64,000 nucleotides of DNA from Clostridium sp. Marseille-P2415 (GCF_900155545.1 NZ_LT732526.1:1630201-1694200), one strand, 5' to 3'. Counted from the stretch's first letter, positions 43,986-53,130 are shown. Notes: generated from the letters alone by a model not told the origin. Made by a program: numbers and translations.

Positions 43986-45254
43986 TTAACTTGCTAATTG
44001 TATAACATTTTCTCCATAAGCTTTTAAATTTAATGCAGCCTGATAATCTCTATCTATTACATTCCCACATTCTGGACAGATATAAACTCTATCTGATAAT
44101 TTCAGATTCTTATTTATACAGCCACATACTGAACATAATTTACTCGATGGAAAGTATCTATCAGCTTCAATAAATTTAATGTTATTCCAAGATGATTTAT
44201 ATTCAATCTGTCTTTGAAATTCATTTAGGCATTGTTCTTGAATTGCTTTGGATAAATGTTTATTCTTCATCATTCCTTTTACATTCAAATCTTCCATACA
44301 AATAAAACTTGGTTTTCGTTCTATTATTTCGGTAGTTGTTTGATGTATATAGTTATGACGAATATCCGCTAAACGATGGTTGATTTTTAAAAGTTCTTTT
44401 TCACTTTTTATAATGTTGCTTGTTTTACAGTAACTATCTCCCTTCTTATTTTTTAGATATTTTCTTGATATCTTACGCTGCAACCTGCGTTGTTTCTTTT
44501 TTGATTTCTTTACTTTACTCGTTTTGTTGATATTCTTATATGGATCTTTTATATCAGAACATATTGCCAAATCTTTAATACCTAAATCAATTCCAATTCC
44601 TTCATCAGATGGAAGAGTAGTTGAATCTTTTACTTCTATTCCTACACTAATCCACCAATTTATGCCATCATAGCTTATTCTTGGATTGATGTACTTACCA
44701 TCTGTAGGTATTCTATCTTTTTCTGCAAGTCTAATCCAATTAAGTTTTTGCTTATTCCTTTTCTTGCTTTCTGAAAACCCTTCCATTTTAACATGAGTTC
44801 CAGTGAATTTGATTTTATCGGTATCTTGATAAAACGTTGGAATAGAATATTTTTTACTCTTAAATTTGGGATGACCATTCATATTATATAATGTTGGCTT
44901 CTTATTTTTTCTTGCTAATTTTACCAGGGTTTCATTGGTATATTTAATCCCTGTACGCTTTTGAGCAGCAAAGAAATCACTATATGCATCACAACAATCC
45001 TTAATCGCTTGTTTTGTTACATTATTACTTACATTGTACAGCCAATTATAGTCTGGTTGTTGCTTTAATTTTGTGAATTCTTTTCTAAGATTACTATCAG
45101 AAATAAATTTCCCGCCGTCTTTAAAGTTATTCATTTGCATATCTAATGCCCAATTATAAGCAAATCTGGCCGTATTAGCACACTGAAATAATTTTGTTTT
45201 CTGTTTGTTATTTGGGAGCAACATTACTTTGATTCCTTTCATCATCTTCATCAC
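43986..45254 (-). CDS. tnpB: TnpB, RNA-guided nuclease of the IS607 element
   Basis: A 422-residue TnpB with intact RuvC-like residues: Asp in GIGIDLGIKDLAICS near 221, Glu in FICMEDLNVKGM near 318 and Asp in VIDRDYQAALNLKAYG near 400. The zinc ribbon CSVCGCINKNL/YICPECG is also present. TnpB uses an RNA from the right end of the element to cut DNA at the former insertion site. The start is uncertain: several ATG codons lie in the first ten, and the 5' end overlaps tnpA by about 35-47 bases. Confidence 0.93.
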   Translation of the reverse strand: MMKMMKGIKVMLLPNNKQKTKLFQCANTARFAYNWALDMQMNNFKDGGKFISDSNLRKEFTKLKQQPDYNWLYNVSNNVTKQAIKDCCDAYSDFFAAQKRTGIKYTNETLVKLARKNKKPTLYNMNGHPKFKSKKYSIPTFYQDTDKIKFTGTHVKMEGFSESKKRNKQKLNWIRLAEKDRIPTDGKYINPRISYDGINWWISVGIEVKDSTTLPSDEGIGIDLGIKDLAICSDIKDPYKNINKTSKVKKSKKKQRRLQRKISRKYLKNKKGDSYCKTSNIIKSEKELLKINHRLADIRHNYIHQTTTEIIERKPSFICMEDLNVKGMMKNKHLSKAIQEQCLNEFQRQIEYKSSWNNIKFIEADRYFPSSKLCSVCGCINKNLKLSDRVYICPECGNVIDRDYQAALNLKAYGENVIQLAS

Positions 45255-45855
45255 CCCATTCTATTAATTCTTTTACAAGTTTTCTTGCTTTATTAGCACG
45301 TTTCCCTTGCAATTTACAACTGAATACAGTTATTATTTGAACCAAATCTTCAACCAGTTCTTGTTGCTCTGACTTTTCAGTATTGTCAATTATTTCAATT
45401 TCACAATTATAAAGACTTGCAATGTATTCAACCAGTTCATTCCCAAACCGTAATAATCTGTCTTTATATAACACAACAACTTTATCTACTTGATTTTGAG
45501 ATATGAGCTTAATCAGTTCCTTCAACCCCTTTTTCTTATAATTAATTCCACTTCCGATATCCGAAATTATTTCAAAGGGCTTACCTTGCGCATTTAAATA
45601 TATTTGCATGTTTTCAATCTGTCGTTGCAAGTCATCTTTTTGCTTATTGCTTGAAACTCGACAATAGCCGATTATCTTTCTATCTAATTTTGGCTTAACA
45701 TTCATAACCTGGTTCAGTTGTTCATGTGAATAATATCTGTATCCGTTGCTAGAAGTATGATGAGGATTAAGTTTGTTGCTTTTATCCCAGTTTCTAAGTG
45801 TTTGAGGTGATACTCCAAGTATATTTGAAAACTCATTGATAGAATAATATTTCAT
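45208..45855 (-). CDS. tnpA: TnpA serine recombinase of IS607 type
   Basis: A 215-residue transposase. The N-terminal MerR-like helix-turn-helix (YYSINEFSNILGVSPQTLRN) is followed by a small serine recombinase domain: IIGYCRVSSNKQKDDLQRQ with the nucleophile serine, then DIGSGINYKKKGL and VVLYKDRLLRFGNELVEY. The ATG at 45855 follows AAAAGGAG. It appears complete, so the element may still be mobile. Confidence 0.93.
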   Translation of the reverse strand: MKYYSINEFSNILGVSPQTLRNWDKSNKLNPHHTSSNGYRYYSHEQLNQVMNVKPKLDRKIIGYCRVSSNKQKDDLQRQIENMQIYLNAQGKPFEIISDIGSGINYKKKGLKELIKLISQNQVDKVVVLYKDRLLRFGNELVEYIASLYNCEIEIIDNTEKSEQQELVEDLVQIITVFSCKLQGKRANKARKLVKELIEWGDEDDERNQSNVAPK

Positions 45856-45954
45856 ACAATCTAACTCCTTTTGTCTTGATAATATCATTGTATCACATAA
45901 GTTGTAAAAGCCAACACTTATTTATAACATTTTATAAGTTTTATTTAACTGTTT

Positions 45955-45963
45955 CTCACCTCC
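45955..45963 (-). promoter_or_regulatory. orphaned Shine-Dalgarno sequence of uidA
   Basis: GGAGGTGAG lies directly after the stop codon of the DUF2264 gene and just outside the IS607 left edge. Joined across the element it would read AAGGAGGTGAGAAACAG then GATG, ideal spacing to the uidA ATG. It now faces the insertion sequence. Confidence 0.7.
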
Positions 45964-47106
45964 TTATATTTTAATCGCTTTATCCGCAGTCATATTTTGC
46001 CCGGAGTATATTTTTTTTGAGGTCCACGGCTCATCCTCATCTGTCCAGAAGGGCTCCTCCGGATGAAGACCTAAAACCAGAAATACCGCCGTACACAAAT
46101 ACAAACTGCCTGTATTGATATACCTCTCTGCCAAATCCGGCTGACAGCCGCAGACACCGGCTCTCAGCCAGCCGTTTTCATCAAATATGGCCGGACCTTC
46201 CATGATCCTTTTTATCACCGCCGTCATTGCACAGCGAACCTGGGCAGGGGAAAGTTCCTCCGGAAGCCTGTGGTATAGGGCCATCTGTGATAAAGTCTGA
46301 AATGCTCCAAACCGGTAGCAGATGGAGCGCCCTACTATTGGGTATGCCCCTTCCGGAGAAATCATTCGTTCCAGAATTGCCGCATACCTTTTAGAGCGCT
46401 GCCAGACCACAGGCTGCATCTCTTGTTCCATATTTTTAAAACAATTCATGATATCCAATAGCATCGGCTGTATGACAAAACTGTTATAATAATCAAAATG
46501 AAATGCTTCCCCGTCTCCGTAAAGTCCATCCCCTTTATACCAGCTAAGCATCTGGCGGACATATTTACGGATCCGTTCCTCATCATAATCTCCGCCCAGA
46601 AGATACAGGCCCGTTTCCACCATGGCGCTGAATAAAACCCAGTTATTATTTAACGGCTCGATCTTTCTGGAAATCATCAGGCATTGGATCAGTTGTTCCT
46701 TGGTTTTTTCCTCCATATTGCGGACCAGGCTTTTGGGCGCTCTTACCAGTGCATTGCATAAAAATGCTGCATCCACCAGCGGCTGTTTCTCATCCTCTCC
46801 TCCGCCAAATATCATATAATCCCTGGCTTCCGGATCGGTTGCATTTGCCAGTGCCTTATGAAAAAGTTTCCGACAGGACTCCTGCAGCATTCTTTCTTCG
46901 CCGGTAATATCCTCCAGTTCCAGCCATGGGCTGATCCCATATGCAGTACGTGCAAATGCCTCAAGCAATGCATTCTTATGGCACTTTGGATTCGTATTTG
47001 GCAAACACTCCTTTAAACTGTCATTTGCCAGATTTTTAAGTACCGGCAGGGAAATTTTAAGCATTGCATCCAGCCAGTATGATCTTGCCTCCGTCTTCAT
47101 CGGCAT
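45964..47106 (-). CDS. DUF2264 family protein (GH154-type, putative beta-glucuronidase)
   Basis: A 380-residue predicted alpha/alpha-barrel protein of the DUF2264 family, with AFARTAYGISPWLELED near the N-terminus, WVLFSAMVETGLYLLGGDYD and YGDGEAFHFDYYNSFVIQP near residue 205. To my knowledge CAZy groups this family as GH154, for which beta-glucuronidase activity has been reported. It lacks a signal peptide. It lies 18 bases after the GH88 gene and originally just upstream of uidA, so it is probably a third uronidase of the pathway. Exact linkage specificity is unknown. Confidence 0.8.
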   Translation of the reverse strand: MPMKTEARSYWLDAMLKISLPVLKNLANDSLKECLPNTNPKCHKNALLEAFARTAYGISPWLELEDITGEERMLQESCRKLFHKALANATDPEARDYMIFGGGEDEKQPLVDAAFLCNALVRAPKSLVRNMEEKTKEQLIQCLMISRKIEPLNNNWVLFSAMVETGLYLLGGDYDEERIRKYVRQMLSWYKGDGLYGDGEAFHFDYYNSFVIQPMLLDIMNCFKNMEQEMQPVVWQRSKRYAAILERMISPEGAYPIVGRSICYRFGAFQTLSQMALYHRLPEELSPAQVRCAMTAVIKRIMEGPAIFDENGWLRAGVCGCQPDLAERYINTGSLYLCTAVFLVLGLHPEEPFWTDEDEPWTSKKIYSGQNMTADKAIKI

Positions 47107-47124
47107 AACTTCAGTTCCTTTCCT

Positions 47125-48258
47125 TTACCAGATAAATAAATCTTTATCGGCTAATTTAAGCACTGCCTCTATAAAATAATAATCTGCATAAATCATGGGG
47201 AAATTGTGTCTCGTATCGTGATAAGCTGCGGAGCAGTTCTCCAGAAGATTATCAATATCAGGACTCCAGCTGCAGCGCTTTTCGTCTAATGTCTTTAAAA
47301 GACGAATGGCTGCATTCAGATAAACATGCTTCTCTGCTTCTTTTACATATTTAGAAAGCTCGATCATTCCGCAGGCCGCACAGGCCGCCGCAGTGGAATC
47401 TTCCCACGTACATTCCTCCGGCTGCCCAAAATCCACCGTAATCAGACCGCTTTCCGGGATGTTCGCTATAAAATAGTTTGCAATGATCTTGGCAGTATTC
47501 AAATAGGATTCCTTTTGCGTATGCATATAGCTTAACACAAATCCATAAATCCCCCATGACTGGCCTCTCGTCCAGGAAGACCCATCTTCGTATCCCTGTC
47601 CTCCATGTGATCTTATCATTTCTCCGGTTTCCGGATGAAACTCCACAATATGATTGACCGAACCATCCGGCCTTACAAAATATCTCTGGGCCATATCCGC
47701 ATGGTTCATCGCAATTTGCCGAAAACGGGGATCCTCTGTTTCCTTGTAAGCCCAATATAATAATGGTAAATTCATCATACAATCAATGATCGCCCAGCCA
47801 AGATGTTTTTCCCCTCCCCATTCGTTCCAGGCGCGGAGGAAATGTCCGGCGGGATTGTAGCGTCCCGCCAAAAGCTCTGCCGCCAAAAGCCCTCTGTCCC
47901 GTGATTCCCGGCTTCCCGTCATACGGTAATCGGCCACTGCTGTGGGAAGCCATTTAAAACCATTATCGTGATCTAACTTTGCCGGCATCCGGAAATTTTT
48001 ATCCATCTTCCGTTCTGTTTCCACTGCGATATCTTTATACAGTTCATTCCCGGTAAGATGATACATCTGCCACATGATTCCGGCCCAGAAGCCATTGGTC
48101 CACCAGTAGATCTTCTCATCGGTATAATCATTAAAAACACCGTTTTCTGCTGTATAGGGTATTTTATTGCGATTTCGCTCTGTTACAGAAATCATTTTTA
48201 ATTTTAACTTTTCGAAAATTTCCTCCACCCATAATTGTTCGCTCATTGGAATTTTCAT
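47125..48258 (-). CDS. ugl: unsaturated glucuronyl hydrolase (GH88)
   Basis: A 377-residue GH88 enzyme. It removes the 4,5-unsaturated uronic acid left on oligosaccharides by polysaccharide lyases. The fold is an alpha/alpha-barrel. The family aspartates are in KLDHDNGFKWL near residue 93 and WAIIDCMMNLPLL near 154. The segment SHGGQGYEDGSSWTRGQSWG is characteristic. It has no signal peptide, so it acts on imported disaccharides. CAGGAG lies before the ATG, and a hairpin separates it from the EIIC gene upstream. Confidence 0.92.
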   Translation of the reverse strand: MKIPMSEQLWVEEIFEKLKLKMISVTERNRNKIPYTAENGVFNDYTDEKIYWWTNGFWAGIMWQMYHLTGNELYKDIAVETERKMDKNFRMPAKLDHDNGFKWLPTAVADYRMTGSRESRDRGLLAAELLAGRYNPAGHFLRAWNEWGGEKHLGWAIIDCMMNLPLLYWAYKETEDPRFRQIAMNHADMAQRYFVRPDGSVNHIVEFHPETGEMIRSHGGQGYEDGSSWTRGQSWGIYGFVLSYMHTQKESYLNTAKIIANYFIANIPESGLITVDFGQPEECTWEDSTAAACAACGMIELSKYVKEAEKHVYLNAAIRLLKTLDEKRCSWSPDIDNLLENCSAAYHDTRHNFPMIYADYYFIEAVLKLADKDLFIW

Positions 48259-48303
48259 AAATACTCCTGTTTTCCCCGGATTTCCCTGAATTTAATTGAA
48301 AGA

Positions 48304-48329
48304 ATGGGGCAGCAAACCGACTGCCCCAT
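48304..48329 (-). other. intercistronic hairpin between EIIC and GH88 genes
   Basis: ATGGGGCAG (48304-48312) and CTGCCCCAT (48321-48329) form a 9-base perfect stem in the 79-base gap. The tail on the minus strand (TCTTTCAATT) is weakly T rich, so this may be a leaky terminator or an RNA processing or stability element. Confidence 0.55.
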
Positions 48330-48337
48330 GAAAACAA

Positions 48338-49660
48338 TTATGACTGCTCTGCATTTTTTTCCAGTTCTGCTTCTTCACGTAAAAACTGATTATCCAGCAT
48401 TTTAATGAACGGGACCCAGATAATAAATCCTAATGCAAAGGTAGCAATGGTTATAACGATAGCCCATGGATTAAAGTTTGTCGAGATAAGCTGTTTCAAA
48501 ATCGGCGGTGTGGTCCACGGAACATCATAAAGCGGTATGGCACCGGTAAATTTCATTAATAAATATGCAAATCCTGCCTGAAGCGGCTCACTGATTATCC
48601 AGGGAATAAAAATGGTTGGATTCATGACCGCGGGCAGACCGAAAACAAACGGTTCATGGATATTAAATAACGCCGGCAGAAAGATCGTTTTACTGATTGC
48701 CTTGGATCGCTTTGATTTCCCAAAGATACACAAAGCTATGATTTCTGACAATTTACAGTGATTTGTATAAACACGGAATGCCGCTGTCATTAAAAACGGC
48801 AGAGCCAGGCCGGCATTATATGCCTCTAAGTTCATTGCCATTGCCACCAGCGCTGCAGGCTGCCAGATTGGTGTGATAATTAAGTTGGTTCCATGAAGAC
48901 CGAAGAACCAGAGAATCTGTGCAATAAAAAGCAGGAACATAAAAACCCAGATATTATTTGATAAATTTAAAAATGGTGTTGTTATAAAGGTATTAATGCA
49001 CCCAGCCAGCGTCTCATAAGGAGTTGCTTTAAATAACAAACGGATACCCATAAAAACCATAACCGTAACACCCATGGGAATTATGGCAATAAAAGGTTTT
49101 ACAACGTTAGGAGGCACGGAAGCCGGCATTTTGATCGTGATATTTCTGTGTTCAAACCACGCATAAATTGAGATCGATACAATTGCAACAATGAGTGCCG
49201 GGAAAATTCCGGTTGCACCGATAACTCCCGTATCTATAACATTGGAGACCACCGTCGCAACTTTTTGTTCTCCCACCGCAACTTCTGTCGCTTTTTCAAA
49301 AGGAGTCACGATTAAAAAGCTTGCTACTGCTGTCATGATTCCGTATAGCTTGTCTATTTTTCTCCCCTTACTGTAATAATAGGCTGTACCAACCAGTGCA
49401 TATAAAGCAATAATTCCCAGAGTTGCCGCATTAATGGGTGCAAAAAATGTCTGGAACACCTTATGAAGCGGCGGACAAATTTTATCCAGATATGGGAAAC
49501 TACTTAAAATTAAGGCAATTGATGCTATCATCGTAGCAGGCAGGGTGGACATCATTCCATCCTTGATCCCTGAAATTACGATATTCCGGTTTATTACATC
49601 TGCTGCAGGCATTAAATACTTGTCTAAAAATGCCTCCAGTTTTTCCATCAGTTTATTCAT
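48338..49660 (-). CDS. PTS EIIC, Lac (cellobiose/chitobiose-like) family
   Basis: A 440-residue membrane permease of a sugar phosphotransferase system. Features include the long N-terminal amphipathic part (MEKLEAFLDKYLMPAAD), several membrane helices, the loop FFGLHGTNLIITPIWQP and FNIHEPFVFGLPAVMNPTIF with the conserved His-Glu. It forms a complete EII with the separate IIB and IIA encoded upstream. Beside GH88, DUF2264 and glucuronidase genes, it probably carries a uronic-acid-containing disaccharide. Confidence 0.92.
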   Translation of the reverse strand: MNKLMEKLEAFLDKYLMPAADVINRNIVISGIKDGMMSTLPATMIASIALILSSFPYLDKICPPLHKVFQTFFAPINAATLGIIALYALVGTAYYYSKGRKIDKLYGIMTAVASFLIVTPFEKATEVAVGEQKVATVVSNVIDTGVIGATGIFPALIVAIVSISIYAWFEHRNITIKMPASVPPNVVKPFIAIIPMGVTVMVFMGIRLLFKATPYETLAGCINTFITTPFLNLSNNIWVFMFLLFIAQILWFFGLHGTNLIITPIWQPAALVAMAMNLEAYNAGLALPFLMTAAFRVYTNHCKLSEIIALCIFGKSKRSKAISKTIFLPALFNIHEPFVFGLPAVMNPTIFIPWIISEPLQAGFAYLLMKFTGAIPLYDVPWTTPPILKQLISTNFNPWAIVITIATFALGFIIWVPFIKMLDNQFLREEAELEKNAEQS

Positions 49661-49686
49661 AACAATACTCCCCTCTTATTCTCACC

Positions 49687-49998
49687 CTACTTTTGTGCAG
49701 CCATGTCTTCTGCAAGCTTTAATGCCTCTTCTCCATCCATTCTCCCGTACATAACAGGAGGAATAACACCTATAGCCACATGTTTCGGCTCGCAAAGCGC
49801 TTTGGCTCTGTTAAGCGCATACCTTGCCTGAGGTCCTAAAAGTGCAACATCCACTCCATCCAGGCACTTTTCCATATCTGCCTCCGAATGTGCTGCGATA
49901 TCAACTTCAATTCCTTTCTTTGCAGCTGCTTCTTTCATCCTGGTAACCAATAAACTGGTTGACATTCCTGCCATACAAAATAATCGGATCGTTAACAT
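49687..49998 (-). CDS. PTS EIIB, Lac family
   Basis: A 103-residue cytoplasmic IIB with the phospho-cysteine in LFCMAGMSTSLLVTRM (Cys8) and VALLGPQARYALNRAK. It passes phosphate from IIA to the sugar bound by EIIC. AGAGAGGGGAAATAG precedes the ATG, only 2 bases from the IIA stop. Confidence 0.92.
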   Translation of the reverse strand: MLTIRLFCMAGMSTSLLVTRMKEAAAKKGIEVDIAAHSEADMEKCLDGVDVALLGPQARYALNRAKALCEPKHVAIGVIPPVMYGRMDGEEALKLAEDMAAQK

Positions 49999-50000
49999 GT

Positions 50001-50312
50001 CTATTTCCCCTCTCTTTTATAAATTTCTATGATTTCCTTTGCCAGATCTCTTACGGTCATGGCGTTCATCAAATGATCCTGGGCATGTACCATGAGAAGT
50101 GTCACGGAAACATGCTCCCCCCGTACCTCAGCCTGGATCAGTTCGGTTTGCTTGTTGTGTGCACTTGACAATTGCTCATTGCATTCCTTTAAGAGCACAT
50201 CTGCCATTTCAAAGTCACCGTTTTTGGCTGCATCAATTGCTTCCATGGCTTTGCTTCTGGCATCTCCTCCATTAACCACAAGTTCCATAATCATTTGTTC
50301 TAATTCATTCAT
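50001..50312 (-). CDS. PTS EIIA, Lac family
   Basis: A 103-residue trimer-forming helical IIA. The phospho-histidine lies in LMVHAQDHLMNAMTVRDLA. The start is behind GAGGTGG. It lies 112 bases downstream of the PRD regulator gene and directly upstream of IIB. Confidence 0.92.
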   Translation of the reverse strand: MNELEQMIMELVVNGGDARSKAMEAIDAAKNGDFEMADVLLKECNEQLSSAHNKQTELIQAEVRGEHVSVTLLMVHAQDHLMNAMTVRDLAKEIIEIYKREGK

Positions 50313-50424
50313 GTTCCACCTCGTTGTTTTTTAAAGAATTGTTTCCTGTATCCGTATTGTATCTGATTATCCTTACTATCTCCATAGAGTTTGTTACCGC
50401 ATCGGTTACGGTAATTGCCATACC

Positions 50425-52323
50425 TTATTCCGTTTCCAGCAAAACCTGCAGCAATGTCTCATACTCCTTGCTTTTTAAAATGCGGTTCACTCCCTTTGAG
50501 GACAATAATACCTTTGATGTGATCTCATAAAACTTCTGTGTGGTACTCTGGGTGGAATTGGCTATGGCAACCAATACCACCAGCTGGACATCCTTCTTGG
50601 ACCAGCGGATAGGCCTGTCCAAAATTCCTACACTTATGATATTTCTATTTAACATTACCCTGGATGGATGAGGGATTGCCACCAGATTTCCGTAATCCGT
50701 ACTCCCCAGCGCTTCTCTCTCCAGGACCGATTCATAAAATTCTTCCGGAATGGGATATATCTGATTGATCCTCCCGCACATTTCCTTTAAAACCTGCTCT
50801 CTGGTCTCTGCTTTTATATGAGGAAAGAAAAATTCCCGCTTATAAAACTCCAAAAGGAAGCTGCGGTCACCGCTTTCCAACCGTTTTCTCACGGACAAAA
50901 TATCGCTGTATTCCAGGAAATCGTGAATTTCCACAATGGGGACCGGCACATGCTTTGAAATGGGTACGGTTGTAAAAATATAATCAATATTTTTCAAGTC
51001 AAAGGTGTCTAATTCATAGATATTGCAAATATAAATCTCATTCAGATGCGCTCCGAACTCTTTCTTGAATTGATACAGGAGCATCTGGGAACTGGCCTTG
51101 CCGCTGGTACATACCAGAAGGATGTTCTTTTTTTCTATCATCTGCTCCTTTTCGTCCAGCGCAAGAGCAAACAATACTGCCAGAAATCCTATTTCTTCAT
51201 CCGGAACTTCTTTTCCATAATATTCTTTTAATGCGATACAGCCCTGAGTCGCCATGGAATAGGCCAGCAGATATTTCTGCTGAATATTTTTCAGCAAAGG
51301 ATTTTCTAATAAAATTCCATATTTCATACGGATATCCATGGGCATCATATGTTGATTTAACAGCATGCGCAGATTGAAGTTGTCCCTTAATTCGATGTGG
51401 AATGTCTCGTATACCATTTTCAGCATGGACATAACCAGTTTATCTATCTTTTCCGATATGATGAAATTATTTTCTTTTTCATCTGTTCCGAGCATTCGTT
51501 TGCTTGCCAGAAAAATTCCCAAATATAGAATCTCTTCCTTTGTTATATCAAAATCATTGCTTTCAGCTATCCATTCCATCAAGTCAATCGCAAGCTGCTG
51601 TTCTGCCATGTCCTTGTCTCTGGGAGGAATATGACTCTCCCTGATATATTTTCCTGTTTCCATCCGGCGGATCGAAATATTGATATAGGACAAAATACTT
51701 TCAAAAGCATCCTCGGAAAAACGGATCTTTTTTTCCTTTATCTTCTCTAATAAATACTTTGCGGTCTCCTGCTTCTGACTTACCTGCTTTTCTTCACTAT
51801 AGGAATACCTTCGCTCTATGCGGTTCGAATATTCCATAATGCAGCGGCGTATATCGAATTCATGTCCCCTGATCCGGATTCCATACCCGGGTTTCCGTAC
51901 AATTTCAATGTTAAATTCTTTCAGCCGTGATTCCACCCGCTTCATTTCCGTTGACAGGGTTTTTTGAGAAACATATAAAAAATCACTGATATCCTCATAC
52001 TTGATAAATTCATCCCTGTTTAAAAGCATTGCCAGAAGATAATCCTCCCGATCCGCCGGATTGTCCGGTATCGAAGATTTATATTGATTTTCCATCTCCG
52101 TTTTCCACCGGGAAAATGCATCCATATCCGTTATCCGGAGGGAATACCCCTGTCCCTGCTTTGAGATCAGCATCGCACCATGACTTTCCATTTCGGACTT
52201 TAGTTCTTTTAATCTTACACGGATCGTCTTTTCACTCAGACCGCACAGCTGGGCTAACTGTTTTGAAGTCTGAAAAAAATTTTCATTTAAACTCTGCAAA
52301 ATAAAAACCCTGTTATCTTTCAT
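50425..52323 (-). CDS. PRD-containing PTS-responsive transcriptional activator (LicR/MtlR type)
   Basis: A 632-residue regulator. An N-terminal helix-turn-helix (SKQLAQLCGLSEKTIRVRLKE) is followed by a second winged-helix-like part, two PRD domains with histidines phosphorylated by PTS, an EIIB-like domain (NILLVCTSGKASSQMLLYQF near 405) and a C-terminal EIIA-like domain (GNLVAIPHPSRVM near 550). Such proteins activate their PTS operon when the sugar is present and HPr is free to phosphorylate them. It directly precedes the IIA-IIB-IIC-hydrolase genes. A second copy of this module starts at the right edge of the window. Confidence 0.92.
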   Translation of the reverse strand: MKDNRVFILQSLNENFFQTSKQLAQLCGLSEKTIRVRLKELKSEMESHGAMLISKQGQGYSLRITDMDAFSRWKTEMENQYKSSIPDNPADREDYLLAMLLNRDEFIKYEDISDFLYVSQKTLSTEMKRVESRLKEFNIEIVRKPGYGIRIRGHEFDIRRCIMEYSNRIERRYSYSEEKQVSQKQETAKYLLEKIKEKKIRFSEDAFESILSYINISIRRMETGKYIRESHIPPRDKDMAEQQLAIDLMEWIAESNDFDITKEEILYLGIFLASKRMLGTDEKENNFIISEKIDKLVMSMLKMVYETFHIELRDNFNLRMLLNQHMMPMDIRMKYGILLENPLLKNIQQKYLLAYSMATQGCIALKEYYGKEVPDEEIGFLAVLFALALDEKEQMIEKKNILLVCTSGKASSQMLLYQFKKEFGAHLNEIYICNIYELDTFDLKNIDYIFTTVPISKHVPVPIVEIHDFLEYSDILSVRKRLESGDRSFLLEFYKREFFFPHIKAETREQVLKEMCGRINQIYPIPEEFYESVLEREALGSTDYGNLVAIPHPSRVMLNRNIISVGILDRPIRWSKKDVQLVVLVAIANSTQSTTQKFYEITSKVLLSSKGVNRILKSKEYETLLQVLLETE

Positions 52324-52499
52324 ATTTATACACCATCCTGCTGCAATTATCTTAGCATATTCTATGGAAATACCTCAACTCGGGCTTTTACCGTTATTCA
52401 TTACGGTAAAAGTTTCAGGCTGCCATTGATTTTTCTTTTTTAAAATGTCCCCTTCCTGTTAGATATATTTAATGAAATCTAAAAATCAGCAGATAAAAA

Positions 52500-52530
52500 G
52501 CACCTTTTCTATATATTTCATAAAAGGTGC
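52500..52530 (-). terminator. terminator-like hairpin before the PRD regulator gene
   Basis: GCACCTTTT (52500-52508) and AAAAGGTGC (52522-52530) pair. On the minus strand the stem is followed by TTTTTATC. It probably backs up the stronger hairpin at 52591. The remaining 52324-52499 contains the PRD gene promoter region but no site I can identify. Confidence 0.6.
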
Positions 52531-52590
52531 CAACGAAAAATGGCCGTAATTTGGGCCATGAATTGATATCATTTTTTGATGTTACAGAAT

Positions 52591-52627
52591 GAAAAGGCCG
52601 GCCTGTCTAAAGGGCCGGCCTGCTTTT
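52591..52627 (-). terminator. terminator of the haem-biosynthesis unit
   Basis: AGGCCGGCC (52595-52603) pairs with GGCCGGCCT (52613-52621), followed on the minus strand by TTTTCATT. It lies 35 bases downstream of the ahbB-like stop. Confidence 0.82.
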
Positions 52628-52655
52628 ATTACAAACCAGGTATATTTTGCTCCTT

Positions 52656-53126
52656 TCATATGCCGGAATATACCATACTGCTTTTTTTTAATTCTTTCGT
52701 ACTGTATAAAACTTCATAGTTATTGATATTTGTCATTTGAGAAATCTGTTTAATGAGCTTATCACATAACTCAAAGCTTACAGAATGGATCATAGTGTAA
52801 ATATTATAATTCCAATTTTTTAAAACCTCCCGTTCGTAACAATGACTTACCTGAGGTATTGAAATCATAATATCCGAAACTTCTTTTATTCTTTCAGCAG
52901 GCACAACCCACGCCACCATGGCATTGGCCGGAAAGCCTGCTGTTCTGTGGTTTAATACCGCACCGATCCTGCGCAATGTTTTATTGTTTTTTAATTCAGT
53001 AATGTAATCCAATAATTCTTTTTCAGGGATTCCGATATCATCCGCGATTTTTTTATATGGTTCCGGCACTAAGGGAAATTCATCCTGCAATTTAAGAATA
53101 ATCTGTTTTTCATGAAAAACATCCAT
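52656..53126 (-). CDS. ahbB: siroheme decarboxylase subunit (AhbB-like, Lrp/AsnC fold)
   Basis: A 156-residue protein of the AhbA/AhbB (NirDLGH) family, which decarboxylates siroheme to 12,18-didecarboxysiroheme. It has an Lrp-type helix-turn-helix (YKKIADDIGIPEKELLDYI), then LRRIGAVLNHRTAGFPANAM and a ferredoxin-like half with NYNIYTMIHS. Its gene begins 4 bases after the stop of the other subunit, as expected for a heterodimer. The A/B assignment rests on the NHRxxGF pattern and could be swapped. Confidence 0.8.
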   Translation of the reverse strand: MDVFHEKQIILKLQDEFPLVPEPYKKIADDIGIPEKELLDYITELKNNKTLRRIGAVLNHRTAGFPANAMVAWVVPAERIKEVSDIMISIPQVSHCYEREVLKNWNYNIYTMIHSVSFELCDKLIKQISQMTNINNYEVLYSTKELKKSSMVYSGI

Positions 53127-53130
53127 AATC

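Larger units (their letters stand above)
43815..45953 (-). mobile_element. IS607-family insertion sequence
   Basis: About 2.1 kb with the IS607 gene pair: a serine recombinase with MerR-like helix-turn-helix, then TnpB. IS607 elements lack terminal inverted repeats proper. Here AACAG occurs at both putative edges (43815-43819 and 45949-45953 on the minus strand), and AAAACTTATAAAA near the right end (43830) is inverted as TTTTATAAGTTTT near the left end (45930). Outside the edges, the left flank ends in a strong ribosome site and the right flank begins with the uidA ATG. Edges are inferred and may be off by a few bases. The non-coding 43820-43985 probably includes the right end and the omega-RNA. 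Confidence 0.82.

Noticed and set aside
43986-45254. A Cas12-type CRISPR effector
   Set aside because: The protein is TnpB size with an adjoining IS607 transposase, and there is no repeat-spacer array in the window.
45928-45943. Terminal inverted repeats as in DDE-type insertion sequences
   Set aside because: The pair TTTTATAAGTTTT/AAAACTTATAAAA is internal to the putative ends, and IS607 elements use a serine recombinase without true terminal repeats.
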